NCBI RefSeq assembly: GCF_012034935.1
Contig: NZ_JAATEN010000002.1
Location: forward strand, 124,001-188,000
Direction: 5' to 3'
Length of the DNA: 64,000 nt
From: Streptomyces zingiberis
GTDB lineage: Bacteria > Actinomycetota > Actinomycetes > Streptomycetales > Streptomycetaceae
Shown in pieces: positions 18,795 to 26,423 of this stretch (positions are counted from its first letter, which is position 1; the number at the start of each line of letters is the position of its first letter). The notes beneath the pieces are model-generated. The model was not told where the DNA came from, ran no database searches, and was given only the letters and a program-made list of their open reading frames with translations. The position numbers and the translations under genes were made by a program.

Positions 18795-20279
18795 TCAGTA
18801 CGAGGGCGCCGGCACATGCGGGGTGAGCGCCCCCAGCGCCCCCGGGTACGTCTGTTCCCGTACCGCCGCGTACTGCTGGCGCACTGCCTGCCCCACCGCC
18901 AGGTCGTCGCCGGGGCCGAACGCCTCGGCCGGGACGGTCTGCCAGGGCGGCGGCTCCTGCGGGGACAGCGCGCCCTGCGCCGTGCCCAGCGCCCACGCCG
19001 CCTGCCGGGCCGCGCCGAGCGCCGCGTACTCCGCCGGCTGGGGGATCACCACCTGGGTGCCCAGCAGCGCCGGGGCGACGCTCTGCACGGCGGGCAGCGC
19101 GGCCGCCGGGCCGAGCAGGAAGACCCGCTGGGCCTGGACCCCCCGGGCGCGCAGCACGTCGAGGGCGTCGGCGAGTCCGCAGAGCATCCCCTCGAACGCG
19201 GCGCGGGCCAGGTGCTCGGGTTTCATGCTCTCCCGCCGCAGCCCGGACAGGGTGCCCGCGGTGTGCGGCAGGTGCGGCGTCCGCTCGCCCTCCAGATAGG
19301 GCAGGAGTACCAGCCCGTGCGCGCCGGGCGTCGAGTTGAGCGCGAGCCGGGACAGCCCCGCCAGATCGGTGCCGAGCAGCTCCGCGGCCCCGCGCAGCGC
19401 GCGCACCGCGTTGGAGACGTGCACCACCGGCAGATGGCGGCCGGTCGCGTCGGCGAACGAGGTGATCGTCCCGGTGGGGTCCACCAGGGCCTCCCCGTGC
19501 ACCGCGAAGAGCGACCCGGAGGCGCCGAGCGACATCACCACGTCCCCGGGACCGACGCCCAGGCCCAGCGCGGCGGCCATCGTCTCGCCCGTCCCCGCGG
19601 AGATCAGCAGGCCCTCGGGGGTGTAGCCGGCCGGCTCGGCCGGGCCCACCACGTCCGGCAGGTCGGCCCCGTGCCCGAGGGCCAGCTCCACCAGGTCCGG
19701 CCGGTACGCGCCGGTGGCGGCCGACCAGTAGCCGGTGCCCGAGGCGCCGCCGCGGTCGGTGGTCCTGCGCGGCGGGCGGCCCAGCAACTGCCACACCAGC
19801 CAGTCGTGCGGCTGGAGCACCGCGGCGGTCCGCGCCGCGGACTCCGGTTCGTTCCGCGCCAGCCAGCGCAGCTTGGCCACCGGCTGCGCGGCCTCCGGCA
19901 CGGCGCCGACGGCCTCCGCCCACGCCGTGCGGCCGCCCAGCGCGTCCACCAGGTCGGCGGCCGCCGCCTGGGCCCGCCGGTCGCTGCCCAGCAGCGCGGG
20001 CCGTACGGGCTCACCGGCGGCGTCCAGCGTGAGCAGGGTGTGCTGCTGGGCGGAGACCCCGATCGCCTGGACGCCCTCCAGCACCCCGCCGACGGCCGCG
20101 TCGCCCAGCGACATCAGCCAGGACTGCGGGTCGATCTCGACGCGCCGCCCGCTCTCCGGGCTGTGGGCGTCGACCGGGTGCGGCGCGGCTCCTCGCCTGA
20201 TCACGGCACCGGTGCCGGTGTCGCAGACGACGATACGCGTGTAGTCCGACGAACTGTCCAACCCGGCGACGATCCCCAT
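18795..20279 (-). CDS. FGGY-family carbohydrate kinase (xylulokinase-like)
   Basis: 494 aa from ATG 20279. ASKHA-fold sugar kinase: the N-terminal phosphate loop region is IVAGLDSSSDYTRIVV, the sugar-contacting part VSAQQHTLLTLD, then LQPHDWLVWQLLG, GGASGTGYWS, and the C-terminal ATP-binding VMSLGASGSLFA and VFLLGPAAALP. The first loop lacks the common D-x-G-T motif (here DSSSD), typical of one actinobacterial sub-branch but unusual in the family at large. The expected base Asp near residue 230 is not obvious. Substrate, probably a ketopentose or related sugar, is uncertain. No transporter of sugars is adjacent. Confidence 0.85.
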   Translation of the reverse strand: MGIVAGLDSSSDYTRIVVCDTGTGAVIRRGAAPHPVDAHSPESGRRVEIDPQSWLMSLGDAAVGGVLEGVQAIGVSAQQHTLLTLDAAGEPVRPALLGSDRRAQAAAADLVDALGGRTAWAEAVGAVPEAAQPVAKLRWLARNEPESAARTAAVLQPHDWLVWQLLGRPPRRTTDRGGASGTGYWSAATGAYRPDLVELALGHGADLPDVVGPAEPAGYTPEGLLISAGTGETMAAALGLGVGPGDVVMSLGASGSLFAVHGEALVDPTGTITSFADATGRHLPVVHVSNAVRALRGAAELLGTDLAGLSRLALNSTPGAHGLVLLPYLEGERTPHLPHTAGTLSGLRRESMKPEHLARAAFEGMLCGLADALDVLRARGVQAQRVFLLGPAAALPAVQSVAPALLGTQVVIPQPAEYAALGAARQAAWALGTAQGALSPQEPPPWQTVPAEAFGPGDDLAVGQAVRQQYAAVREQTYPGALGALTPHVPAPSY

Positions 20280-20528
20280 GGCTTCAGATGATGCCCTACG
20301 GTCCCGCCCCCGCCCGCCGCGCCCGGGCATAGGGCGCGCCCCCTCGGGCCCCGCCGGGGCGGGCCGTCCGGCCGGGCCCCACGGGACGGGCGCCGGACCG
20401 GCACCGGCCCGTCGCCGGGCGGACGGACCGGCCGGCCGGGGAGGCGGGCCGGGTGGGTCAGGTGGGGCAGGTGAGAGGGGCAGCCGTGGCGGGCGGGGCG
20501 GCGAGGGCGGGGAGAGGGGGACGGGCGG
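20280..20528. other. Upstream region of FGGY kinase
   Basis: 249 bp of mostly G/C sequence before the hairpin at 20529. No promoter or small gene could be identified. Confidence 0.4.
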
Positions 20529-20595
20529 CGCCCCGACATGCCGCTGCCGCCCCGGCGGGACGGACCCGTCGGGGCGGCAGCGGCATGTCGGGGCG
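20529..20595. terminator. Perfect 26-bp hairpin terminator
   Basis: Arms 20529-20554 and 20570-20595 are exact reverse complements (26 bp) with a 15-nt loop. It starts 5 bp past the stop of the small membrane protein gene on the minus strand. No T-run follows. It is one of the longest perfect stems in the window. Confidence 0.75.
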
Positions 20596-20600
20596 CGGCG

Positions 20601-20897
20601 TCAGGTGCCCCAGCCGTCCTCCGCCGGCGCCCCGCTCCCGCGGCCCCGGAGGGAGCGCACGCGCTCCGAGACCGGACCCGGCAGCCGGTCGCCGAACCTG
20701 CTGTCGACGGTGACCGCCGCCTTGGAGGCGGCCTCCCGCCCGCTCTGCGCGGCGGTTTCGGCGGCGTTGCGGACGGCGGGATTCTGCGCCGCCTGCCGCA
20801 CCAGGGAGCGCAGTTGTTCGTAGCGCTCCCGGCCGGCCCGGGAGCCGAGGACGTAGCCGACGGCCACTCCGGTCATGAACGTGAGCCGGTACCGCAT
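20601..20897 (-). CDS. Small YtxH-like membrane protein
   Basis: 98 aa from ATG 20897, preceded by GGAAGGTGGAGGC. A short N-terminal hydrophobic helix (RLTFMTGVAVGYVLGSRAG) is followed by a charged amphipathic region (ERYEQLRSLVRQAAQNPAV) and a Gly/Arg tail. This layout matches YtxH-domain proteins of actinobacteria, often stress-induced and membrane-bound. A longer upstream start is possible but lacks a binding site. Function unknown. Confidence 0.85.
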   Translation of the reverse strand: MRYRLTFMTGVAVGYVLGSRAGRERYEQLRSLVRQAAQNPAVRNAAETAAQSGREAASKAAVTVDSRFGDRLPGPVSERVRSLRGRGSGAPAEDGWGT

Positions 20898-20969
20898 GCC
20901 TCCACCTTCCCTGTTCCTCGATGCGTACTGGGCGCCTGCCCCGGCGCCGGTCCCTGATGCGGGAACGGA

Positions 20970-21000
20970 TTTCGGAGCACCCCGTGGCATGCGCTAATGT
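20970..21000 (+). promoter_or_regulatory. Possible promoter for tRNA-Asn
   Basis: TTCGGA (20971-20976) and TAATGT (20995-21000) are 18 bp apart, 60 bp before the tRNA. The -35 match is weak. Confidence 0.3.
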
Positions 21001-21059
21001 ATTGCTCGCAGCGAGGGACCACCCCAGGGAGACCGGGCGGGCGGGACCGAGCAGAGCAG

Positions 21060-21132
21060 TCCCCTGTAGCTCAATTGGCAGAGCAGCCGGCTGTTAACCG
21101 GCAGGTTACTGGTTCGAGTCCAGTCGGGGGAG
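21060..21132 (+). tRNA. tRNA-Asn (anticodon GTT)
   Basis: Full cloverleaf of 73 nt: acceptor TCCCCTG pairs with CGGGGGA (one T-G pair), D-arm GCTC...GAGC, anticodon stem GCCGG/CCGGC with loop CTGTTAA (GTT at 21093-21095), T-arm ACTGG TTCGAGT CCAGT. Discriminator G at 21132; CCA is not encoded. No element is integrated at the 3' end. Confidence 0.97.
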
Positions 21133-21141
21133 CATTCACCG

Positions 21142-21165
21142 AAGGCCCCGGTCAGGGGCCTTTTT
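21142..21165 (+). terminator. Intrinsic terminator after tRNA-Asn
   Basis: AAGGCCCC/GGGGCCTT stem (8 bp, 5-nt loop) runs into a TTTTT tract, a textbook rho-independent terminator. Confidence 0.85.
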
Positions 21166-21319
21166 CATGTTCGGTCGGAGCTTCGGTCGGAGCGCTGGAA
21201 CCGCCGGACGGGAGAGATCGTCCTCACAGGCAGCACAGCACGGCCCGTACGGGCAGCAGATCGTATGAGCGGCTATGCTGCGGCAGACGGCGCGCACAGA
21301 TGTGCGCGACGCGCCGTGA

Positions 21320-21393
21320 GGGGCGGTAGCTCAGCCGGTTAGAGCAGCGGACTCATAATCCGTCGGTCGTGGGTTCGAGTCCCACCCGCCCCA
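21320..21393 (+). tRNA. tRNA with CAT anticodon (elongator Met, or Ile2)
   Basis: 74-nt cloverleaf: acceptor GGGGCGG/CCGCCCC, D-arm GCTC...GAGC, anticodon stem GCGGA/TCCGT with loop CTCATAA (CAT at 21354-21356), T-arm GTGGG TTCGAGT CCCAC, discriminator A. The first acceptor pair is G-C and the anticodon stem lacks the three G-C pairs of initiators, so it is not tRNA-fMet. Elongator Met and lysidine-modified Ile2 cannot be separated by eye. Confidence 0.93.
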
Positions 21394-21581
21394 CCTCAAG
21401 GCTCCCCCAGCGAACCGTTTCTACCTGCGAGAACGCCGGAACGGGGGGCGCCACTCGGGGGCGGCGGCCTTCGTTCATCCGTTCAGGCCAAGATCCCGGG
21501 AGCGCCGAGGGGCCGGATCGGGTTTCCCTTGCGTCCCGGCTGAGATGACGTACATCGCCCGATTGGCGTCATGGAGTCGTG

Positions 21582-21740
21582 TCAGGAGTGGTACCGGGCC
21601 TGGACGATGATCAACTGATCATCCGTCGGCTGGTACACGGGCCGGTCGCCGATCAGCTTGTCGATGCGCCCGGTCATCGTGCGGTCGTTCCCGGCCAGGA
21701 GCCGGAGTCCTGGTAGGCATCGAATGTGAACGAGATCCCC
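21582..21740 (-). pseudogene. Coding-like scar, possible gene remnant with frameshift
   Basis: Minus-strand ATG 21677 to TGA 21582 encodes 31 aa (MTGRIDKLIGDRPVYQPTDD then QLIIVQARYHS) with strongly GC3-biased, protein-like codons. Just upstream, in another frame, the reading SFTFDAYQDSGSWPG (about 21690-21735) also looks like real protein. One frameshift between them would join the two. No start, binding site or known domain is evident. It lies 190-350 bp downstream of the CAT tRNA, a common landing site for mobile elements, so a decayed passenger gene is a fair guess. Confidence 0.35.
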
Positions 21741-21916
21741 ACCCACGCCGCTCCGCGTCGCGGCTCAGGGCGCGCAGGCGTGAGGGGCCGCGCCGTGGGC
21801 ACCCGGCGCTCAGCCGCCGGCGGATGCCCAGGGGCGTGGGCTGCCGGCGGCGGACGGTGGCACACGTTCGTCCGTCCCCCGGGGCGGCGACGACGCGGAG
21901 CGGTGGTGAACCGGAC

Positions 21917-22663
21917 ATGACCAGTGGTGCACGGGCCGGCCAGGGGCGCCGGGCGCGGACGCGGACGACGGGAAGCCGGGGCGGCGCGCGGGAGCGGGCC
22001 GTGGTCCGCGCCCTGCTCGACGAGGAGGGCGAGACCTACGCGGCCCAGTCGGGCGTCCGGCTGAAGGACGCGCCGCAACCGCTCTACCAGCTCCTCGTCC
22101 TGGCCCATCTGCTGTCGGCGCGCATCAAGGCGGACATCGCCGTGGACGCGGCCCGCGCCCTCTTCGGCGACGGGATGCGGAACCCGCGGCGGATGGCGGA
22201 CGCGACCTGGCAGCAGCGGGTGGACGCGCTGGGGAAGGGCCACTACCGGCGCTACGACGAGCGGACCGCCACCCAGCTCGGCGCCGGCGCGGAACTGCTG
22301 CTGGAGAAGTACGGGGGAGACCTGCGGCGGCTGCGCGACACCGCGCTGCGGCGGTCGGGGGGCAGGGACGGCGCGGCCGTCGAGAAGGAACTGCTGATGG
22401 AGGCGCCGGGTGTCGGCCCGACGGGGGCGGCCATCTTCCTCCGCGAGGTGCAGGGCGTCTGGCCCGAGGCCCGGCCCAGCATCGACGGCAAGGCGCTGGA
22501 CGGCGCGGCGCGGCTCGGGCTGCCGGAGGCGGAGGGCCGGCTGGCGGAGCTGGTGGCGGAGGAGGACCTGCCGCGGCTCGCCGCCGGGCTGGTCCGGGTC
22601 GCGCTCGACAAGGCCGCCACGGAGAGGGTGCTGGAAGCCGCCGATGCCCGCAGGAAAACGTGA
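21917..22663 (+). CDS. HhH-GPD base-excision repair family protein (endonuclease III-like)
   Basis: 248 aa from ATG 21917. About 30 basic residues lead into an all-helical domain: LLVLAHLLSARIKADIAVDAAR, then TATQLGAGAELLLEKYGGDLR, and the helix-hairpin-helix LMEAPGVGPTGAAIFLREV. An Asp in RPSIDGKALDGA sits where the catalytic Asp of the superfamily lies. No C-terminal cysteines for an iron-sulphur cluster and no catalytic Lys of Nth are visible, so it differs from true endonuclease III. Probable DNA repair glycosylase-like protein acting on unknown lesions. Confidence 0.8.
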   Translation: MTSGARAGQGRRARTRTTGSRGGARERAVVRALLDEEGETYAAQSGVRLKDAPQPLYQLLVLAHLLSARIKADIAVDAARALFGDGMRNPRRMADATWQQRVDALGKGHYRRYDERTATQLGAGAELLLEKYGGDLRRLRDTALRRSGGRDGAAVEKELLMEAPGVGPTGAAIFLREVQGVWPEARPSIDGKALDGAARLGLPEAEGRLAELVAEEDLPRLAAGLVRVALDKAATERVLEAADARRKT

Positions 22664-22717
22664 CCTGCGTCACTTTTCCCCGGAGGCTCCCTCGCTGACC
22701 CCCTCGGGCGGCGGTCA

Positions 22718-22772
22718 CCGTCCGTGATCAGTGGCCGGTCGGTTTCCGGACCCGGCCGTTCATCACGGACGG
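22718..22772. terminator. Structured hairpin between convergent genes
   Basis: CCGTCCGTGAT (22718-22728) pairs with ATCACGGACGG (22762-22772), and an inner GGCCGG/CCGGCC stem continues the structure. It follows the repair gene by 54 bp and faces the Ala-rich gene. Confidence 0.55.
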
Positions 22773-22937
22773 CGCCGCCTTGCGCGGTGCGGTGGCCCTC
22801 CGGGCGGTGCTGGTGATGTAGGGCGGAGCGCCGGAAACGCCGCGAGGGGGATGGAGGTACGCGACTGAGCCGGCCCCGTGCCCGGTGGACCGGGGCCGGC
22901 TCCCGCCGGCGGTGATCGGCGGATCGGGCGGCCGGGC

Positions 22938-23585
22938 TCAGGCACCCAGCCGGCCACCCGTCAGCCGGGCGAGCGGACCGCGCCGGCGGGCCGCCCGCCG
23001 CCGGGCGACGAGCACACCGGTACCGGCGACCACCGCAGCGCCGGCTCCGGCCGCGCCCGCGGCGACCAGCTTGCGGGCCTTGACCGCGAGCCACGCCGTA
23101 CCGGCCACCGCGACCGCCTTCTTGGAGGCGGACTTCGAGGCCCCGGCGACGGTGCGCCCGGTGGACGCCGCCCGCTCGGCCGCGACCTGCGCCGTACGGG
23201 TGGCCGCGGAGCCGACGGCCGTACCGGCCGCGGACGCCTTCGCCGCGGCGGCCTTGGCGGCCGGGGTCGCGGCCTTCACCATGCCGTCGGCACCGGACGA
23301 GAGCCTGCCCGCCGCGTCGCCGGCCTTGTCCGCCGTCTTGTCGGTCGCCTTCCCGGCGCCGTCCGCGGCGGCCTTGCCGGCCTGCTGCGTGCTGGTGGCC
23401 GCGGTCTTCGCGCCCGACGCGCCGTTCCGGGCCGCCGCGCCGGCCTTGTCCGTCGTCCGCGCCGCCGTGGTCGTGGTGGACGAGCCCTGTCCGCCGCCAC
23501 TGCCGTTGGCGTTCGCCTTCTTGCTGTTCTGGTTGGGTACGTCCTTGTTGTTCGCCTTACCGGCGTTGTTGGTGTTGTCAGCCAT
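22938..23585 (-). CDS. Ala/Lys/Thr-rich low-complexity protein with C-terminal membrane helix
   Basis: 215 aa from ATG 23585. The first 140 residues are made almost only of Ala, Thr, Lys, Gly, Asn and Asp in phage-tail- or LEA-like repeats (AGKAAADGAGKATDKTADKA). A hydrophobic helix near residues 175-200 (AAGAAGAGAAVVAGTGVLVA) is followed by Arg-rich RRRAARRRGPL. The body resembles histone H1-like or late-embryogenesis-type proteins, which is inference from composition. It is divergent from the stress sigma gene. Function unknown. Confidence 0.75.
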   Translation of the reverse strand: MADNTNNAGKANNKDVPNQNSKKANANGSGGGQGSSTTTTAARTTDKAGAAARNGASGAKTAATSTQQAGKAAADGAGKATDKTADKAGDAAGRLSSGADGMVKAATPAAKAAAAKASAAGTAVGSAATRTAQVAAERAASTGRTVAGASKSASKKAVAVAGTAWLAVKARKLVAAGAAGAGAAVVAGTGVLVARRRAARRRGPLARLTGGRLGA

Positions 23586-23763
23586 GGACTCCGCTTAACC
23601 GCTACACAGAGCGACAAACGCACGCCCGCCGCAACTTCTCCACGATCGGGTGGCATACCGTCGGGGGACCGGGGCAGACGAGCGCGTGTGTAGGAGGGAG
23701 GGCCGGGGGTAGGCGCTCTTTCAACCCCGACGAGACGAGTACGACCAGCGCATGGAGGCCACG

Positions 23764-24645
23764 ATGAACACCACGGCAAGCACGGTCTCGACGGACGTCT
23801 CCGAGATCGAGTCCGACCTCGGGGCCGCGCCGACCGTGGGTGAGCTGCCCTGGATCGAGGACCCGACCAAGGTGGCGCCGCAGGACGCCCGGGAGCTCTC
23901 CAAGCTCTTCTTCGACCGGCTCTGCGAGCTGGAAGAGGGGACCCACGAATACCAGTACGCGCGTAACTCCCTGATCGAGCTGAACCTTTCCCTCGTCCGG
24001 TTCGCGGCCCGCCGCTTCCGCAACCGCGCCGACGAGATGGAGGACATCGTCCAGGTCGGCACCATCGGCCTGATCAAGGCGATCGACCGCTTCGACCTGA
24101 GCCGCGAGGTGGAGTTCACCACCTTCGCCGTCCCCTACATCGTCGGTGAGATCAAGCGATTCTTCCGCGACACGAGCTGGTCGGTGCACGTCCCGCGCCG
24201 GTTGCAGGAGCTGCGGATCGAGCTGGCCAAGGCCAACGACGAGATGTCGCAGCGGCTGGACCGCTCGCCGACGCCCGAGGAGCTGGCCCGGCACCTCAAC
24301 CGCACGGTGGAGGAAGTGCTCGAGGGCATCGTGGCGAGCAACGGCTACGCGGCCGGCTCCCTCGACATGCCGGTCGAGGACGGCGGCGAGAGCAACCGTG
24401 GCAACACCCTCGCCGACCTCCTCGGCGACGTGGACCCCGCCCTGGAGACGATCGAGAACCTGCACGCGCTCAAGCCGCTGCTGGATCGGCTCGGCGAGCG
24501 GGACCGCACCATCCTGGAGCTGCGCTTCGGCCAGGAGATGACGCAGTCCGAGATCGGCGCCAAGCTCGGCATCTCGCAGATGCACGTCTCCCGGCTGCTG
24601 TCCCGCACCCTCAAGGAGCTGCGCGCCGGCCTGCTCCCCGCCTGA
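23764..24645 (+). CDS. RNA polymerase sigma factor, SigB/SigF/SigG family (group 3)
   Basis: 293 aa from ATG 23764, chosen because GGAGG lies 5 nt upstream; an ATG 12 nt earlier has none. Regions 2 (SLVRFAARRFRNR, DIVQVGTIGLIKAIDRFDL, FTTFAVPYIVGEIKRFFRD), 3 (LQELRIELAKANDEMSQRL) and 4 (RDRTILELRFGQEMTQSEIG, SQMHVSRLLSRTLKELR) are complete. FFRDTSWSVHVPRRLQEL is the hallmark of the B/F/G type, which drives general stress or sporulation genes. No anti-sigma gene is adjacent. A candidate target promoter lies 0.8 kb downstream at 25450. Which of the several Streptomyces paralogues this is cannot be decided here. Confidence 0.94.
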   Translation: MNTTASTVSTDVSEIESDLGAAPTVGELPWIEDPTKVAPQDARELSKLFFDRLCELEEGTHEYQYARNSLIELNLSLVRFAARRFRNRADEMEDIVQVGTIGLIKAIDRFDLSREVEFTTFAVPYIVGEIKRFFRDTSWSVHVPRRLQELRIELAKANDEMSQRLDRSPTPEELARHLNRTVEEVLEGIVASNGYAAGSLDMPVEDGGESNRGNTLADLLGDVDPALETIENLHALKPLLDRLGERDRTILELRFGQEMTQSEIGAKLGISQMHVSRLLSRTLKELRAGLLPA

Positions 24646-24678
24646 GCCACGGGAGCTGCGGCCCGCACCCAGGCCCCG

Positions 24679-24719
24679 AAACCGCGGTGACCGGAAATCC
24701 TCCGGTCACCGCGGTTTTC
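24679..24719 (+). terminator. Intrinsic terminator after sigma gene
   Basis: Perfect 17-bp stem (24679-24695 with 24701-24717), 5-nt loop, ending in TTTTCT. It is 33 bp past the sigma stop. Confidence 0.88.
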
Positions 24720-25150
24720 TCTGCGCCCGTACGGCGCTCCGGCCCCTGACGCGAAATCACCGGCGCGTCCCCCTCCGTGCGGGGCGATTTCAGGATCCGG
24801 GGCCGCCCGCTGCCGCCGGGATCTCTCCCGGTTGAGGTGTCAAAGATGCCCCGATGCCATGGCGAGGGGGGTATTCCGGGGCGTTTTCCGGCTGGGCCGG
24901 AGAGCCGCCCGGGAAAACCCGGAAGCGGGGCGGCACGGGGGACGGCCACCGGTGTGCGGGGAATGGGTGTGAGGGATGTACGCGCTCCGAGTGGCCGGAA
25001 AGATGGGGTGGCACGGCGGGACCGGCGCGGTGCTCGCCGGGCGTGGACCCGCCGCCGGCCCGGACGGTCCGCCCTCCGGCCGGCCGGCCCGTACCCCCGG
25101 CCTGGGCGCGTCCCGCCCGGCCGGGGCCCGGGGGCCGGTCGCGCCCGGAA
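24720..25150. other. Gene-free stretch
   Basis: About 430 bp downstream of both the sigma gene (plus strand) and the 56-aa hydrophobic protein gene (minus strand). Frames across it are low complexity. I see no gene, tRNA or regulatory site here. Confidence 0.5.
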
Positions 25151-25192
25151 CGCCTGCGGGGCCGGCCGGATCTCCGGTCGGCCCCACAGGCG
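25151..25192 (-). terminator. Hairpin downstream of hydrophobic protein gene
   Basis: Arms 25151-25170 and 25173-25192 pair over 20 positions with two imperfect pairs. It lies 62 bp past the stop of the small gene. Confidence 0.6.
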
Positions 25193-25254
25193 TACAGACG
25201 GTATGCGGTTGTGGTGATGCGGGTCTCGCCCGGTGTGCGGGAAATTCAGCCGCT

Positions 25255-25425
25255 CTACCAGCGGTACCAGCGGCCTCGCTTTCCGCCCGCACCCGCGGGC
25301 CGCACGAAGAAGCCGACGATCCAGAGAACGAGCACGATGACCGCGAGCCACCACAGCAGATCGACGGCGAATCCCGCACCGAAGAGAATCAGGGCCAGAA
25401 GAAGAACCAGAAGAAGGGGAACCAT
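25255..25425 (-). CDS. 56-aa hydrophobic membrane protein (DUF5670/Lmo0937-like)
   Basis: ATG 25425 to TAG 25255, with GGAGGT 7 nt upstream. Two hydrophobic helices: MVPLLLVLLLALILFGAGFA and LLWWLAVIVLVLWIVGFFVR, then a short basic tail (GGKRGRWYRW). Such 50-60-residue proteins are common in Streptomyces and resemble DUF5670 proteins linked to envelope stress. A SigB-like promoter is visible 25 bp upstream of the start. It is too short for many gene finders but has every sign of being real: a strong binding site, a promoter, a terminator and conserved layout. Its exact job is unknown. Confidence 0.88.
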   Translation of the reverse strand: MVPLLLVLLLALILFGAGFAVDLLWWLAVIVLVLWIVGFFVRPAGAGGKRGRWYRW

Positions 25426-25449
25426 TTTTATCAACCTCCATGGAAGCTT

Positions 25450-25474
25450 GTGCCCATGGATTTCACGGGAACAC
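25450..25474 (-). promoter_or_regulatory. SigB-type promoter candidate
   Basis: On the minus strand GTGTT (25474-25470) is followed by a 14-nt spacer and GGGCAC (25455-25450). The Streptomyces SigB consensus is GNNTT-N14-16-GGGTAC, so only one -10 base differs. It drives the 56-aa hydrophobic protein. Confidence 0.5.
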
Positions 25475-25584
25475 CATTGATTCCTCGTTAGTTCTCCGCC
25501 ACCTGGGGCACTTGGTGAGGTTGCCCGCAGGTGGCGCCGCCCCGGCCGGTCGGCGCCCCCGCCGGAGCGGTCACCGGCCCCCGG

Positions 25585-26151
25585 TCACCGCTCCCCGGTC
25601 TCCTCGCCGGCCCCCGTGGCGCCGCCCGCGCCGGAAGGCGCCCGCACCACGACGACGCTGCACGGCGCGTGGTGGGTGACGTGCTGGCTCACCGACCCGA
25701 GCAGGGCGCCCCGGAACCCGCCCAGGCCACGGCTGCCCACCACCAGCAGCGAGGCACCCCGGGCCGCCTCCAGCAGCACCTGCACGGGGCTGCCCGGCTG
25801 GGTCAGCGCCCGGACGCGGACCGGTGGTTCCTTGCCCAGGGTCTCCTCCACCGCGGTCAGCAGGGTCTGCTGCGCCGCCTCCTCCAGCGCGCCGTCCGTC
25901 GGCGCGGCGGGCGGCAGCATCCCGCCCCAGGTGGCATAGCCGGGCCACTCCCAGGACATGACCGCGTCCACCGAGGCGCCGGTCAACTCCGCCTGGCGCG
26001 CGGCCCATCGCAGGGCCTCCCGGGACGGCTCCGAGCCGTCCACGCCGACCACGATCCGGCCGGCCTGCCCGGCCTGCCCGGCCTGCCCGGCCTGGCTGTC
26101 CTGCCTGTCATGCTTGCGCGGGTTGTCCCGGTTCTCCGCCGGATCCGTCAC
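25585..26151 (-). CDS. Universal stress protein UspA family
   Basis: 188 aa from GTG 26151 with GGGAGGC upstream. A 30-residue leader, ending in repeated GQA triplets, precedes one Usp domain: IVVGVDGSEPSREALRWAA at the N-terminus and the ATP-binding loop VVGSRGLGGFRGALLGSVSQ near the end, fitting G-2x-G-9x-G-S. ATP-binding type UspA proteins act in dormancy and stress in actinobacteria. Neighbours are a PP2C stress phosphatase upstream and the hydrophobic protein downstream, all on the minus strand but separated by gaps. Confidence 0.92.
   Translation of the reverse strand: MTDPAENRDNPRKHDRQDSQAGQAGQAGQAGRIVVGVDGSEPSREALRWAARQAELTGASVDAVMSWEWPGYATWGGMLPPAAPTDGALEEAAQQTLLTAVEETLGKEPPVRVRALTQPGSPVQVLLEAARGASLLVVGSRGLGGFRGALLGSVSQHVTHHAPCSVVVVRAPSGAGGATGAGEETGER
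26062..26094. repeat. 9-bp tandem repeat (GGCCTGCCC) inside usp leader
   Basis: Three full copies and one partial. Encodes GQA repeats at residues about 20-30 of the Usp protein. Likely length-variable between strains. Confidence 0.7.
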
Positions 26152-26423
26152 CGCTGCCTCCCGTCGGCTGGGGTCATTACGTCCGTCCTGCTCTGTATGA
26201 CCCTCTTCCCGCCGGTCATGCCCCCGTGCCCGCGGCGGTCCCGGCCGTCCCCGGTGGAGCGGAAGGCTGTCACCCCGGTGGCGCCGGAGAATCACCTCCG
26301 CGCCACGCCCGCCCTTCCGCGGCGGCCACCGCGTGTCACGCGCCGGCCGGCCACCGCGTCACGCGCCGTGGCACCCGCCGGCGGCCGTGGCATGTGCCCC
26401 GCGTCCGGCGCGCCCCGTCCCTC

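Noticed and set aside
21320..21393. CAT-anticodon tRNA as initiator tRNA-fMet
   Set aside because: G1-C72 is paired and the anticodon stem lacks the three consecutive G-C pairs of initiators.
24720..25150. Arg/Gly-rich frames in the gap after the sigma gene
   Set aside because: Low-complexity products, no binding site, no known domain.
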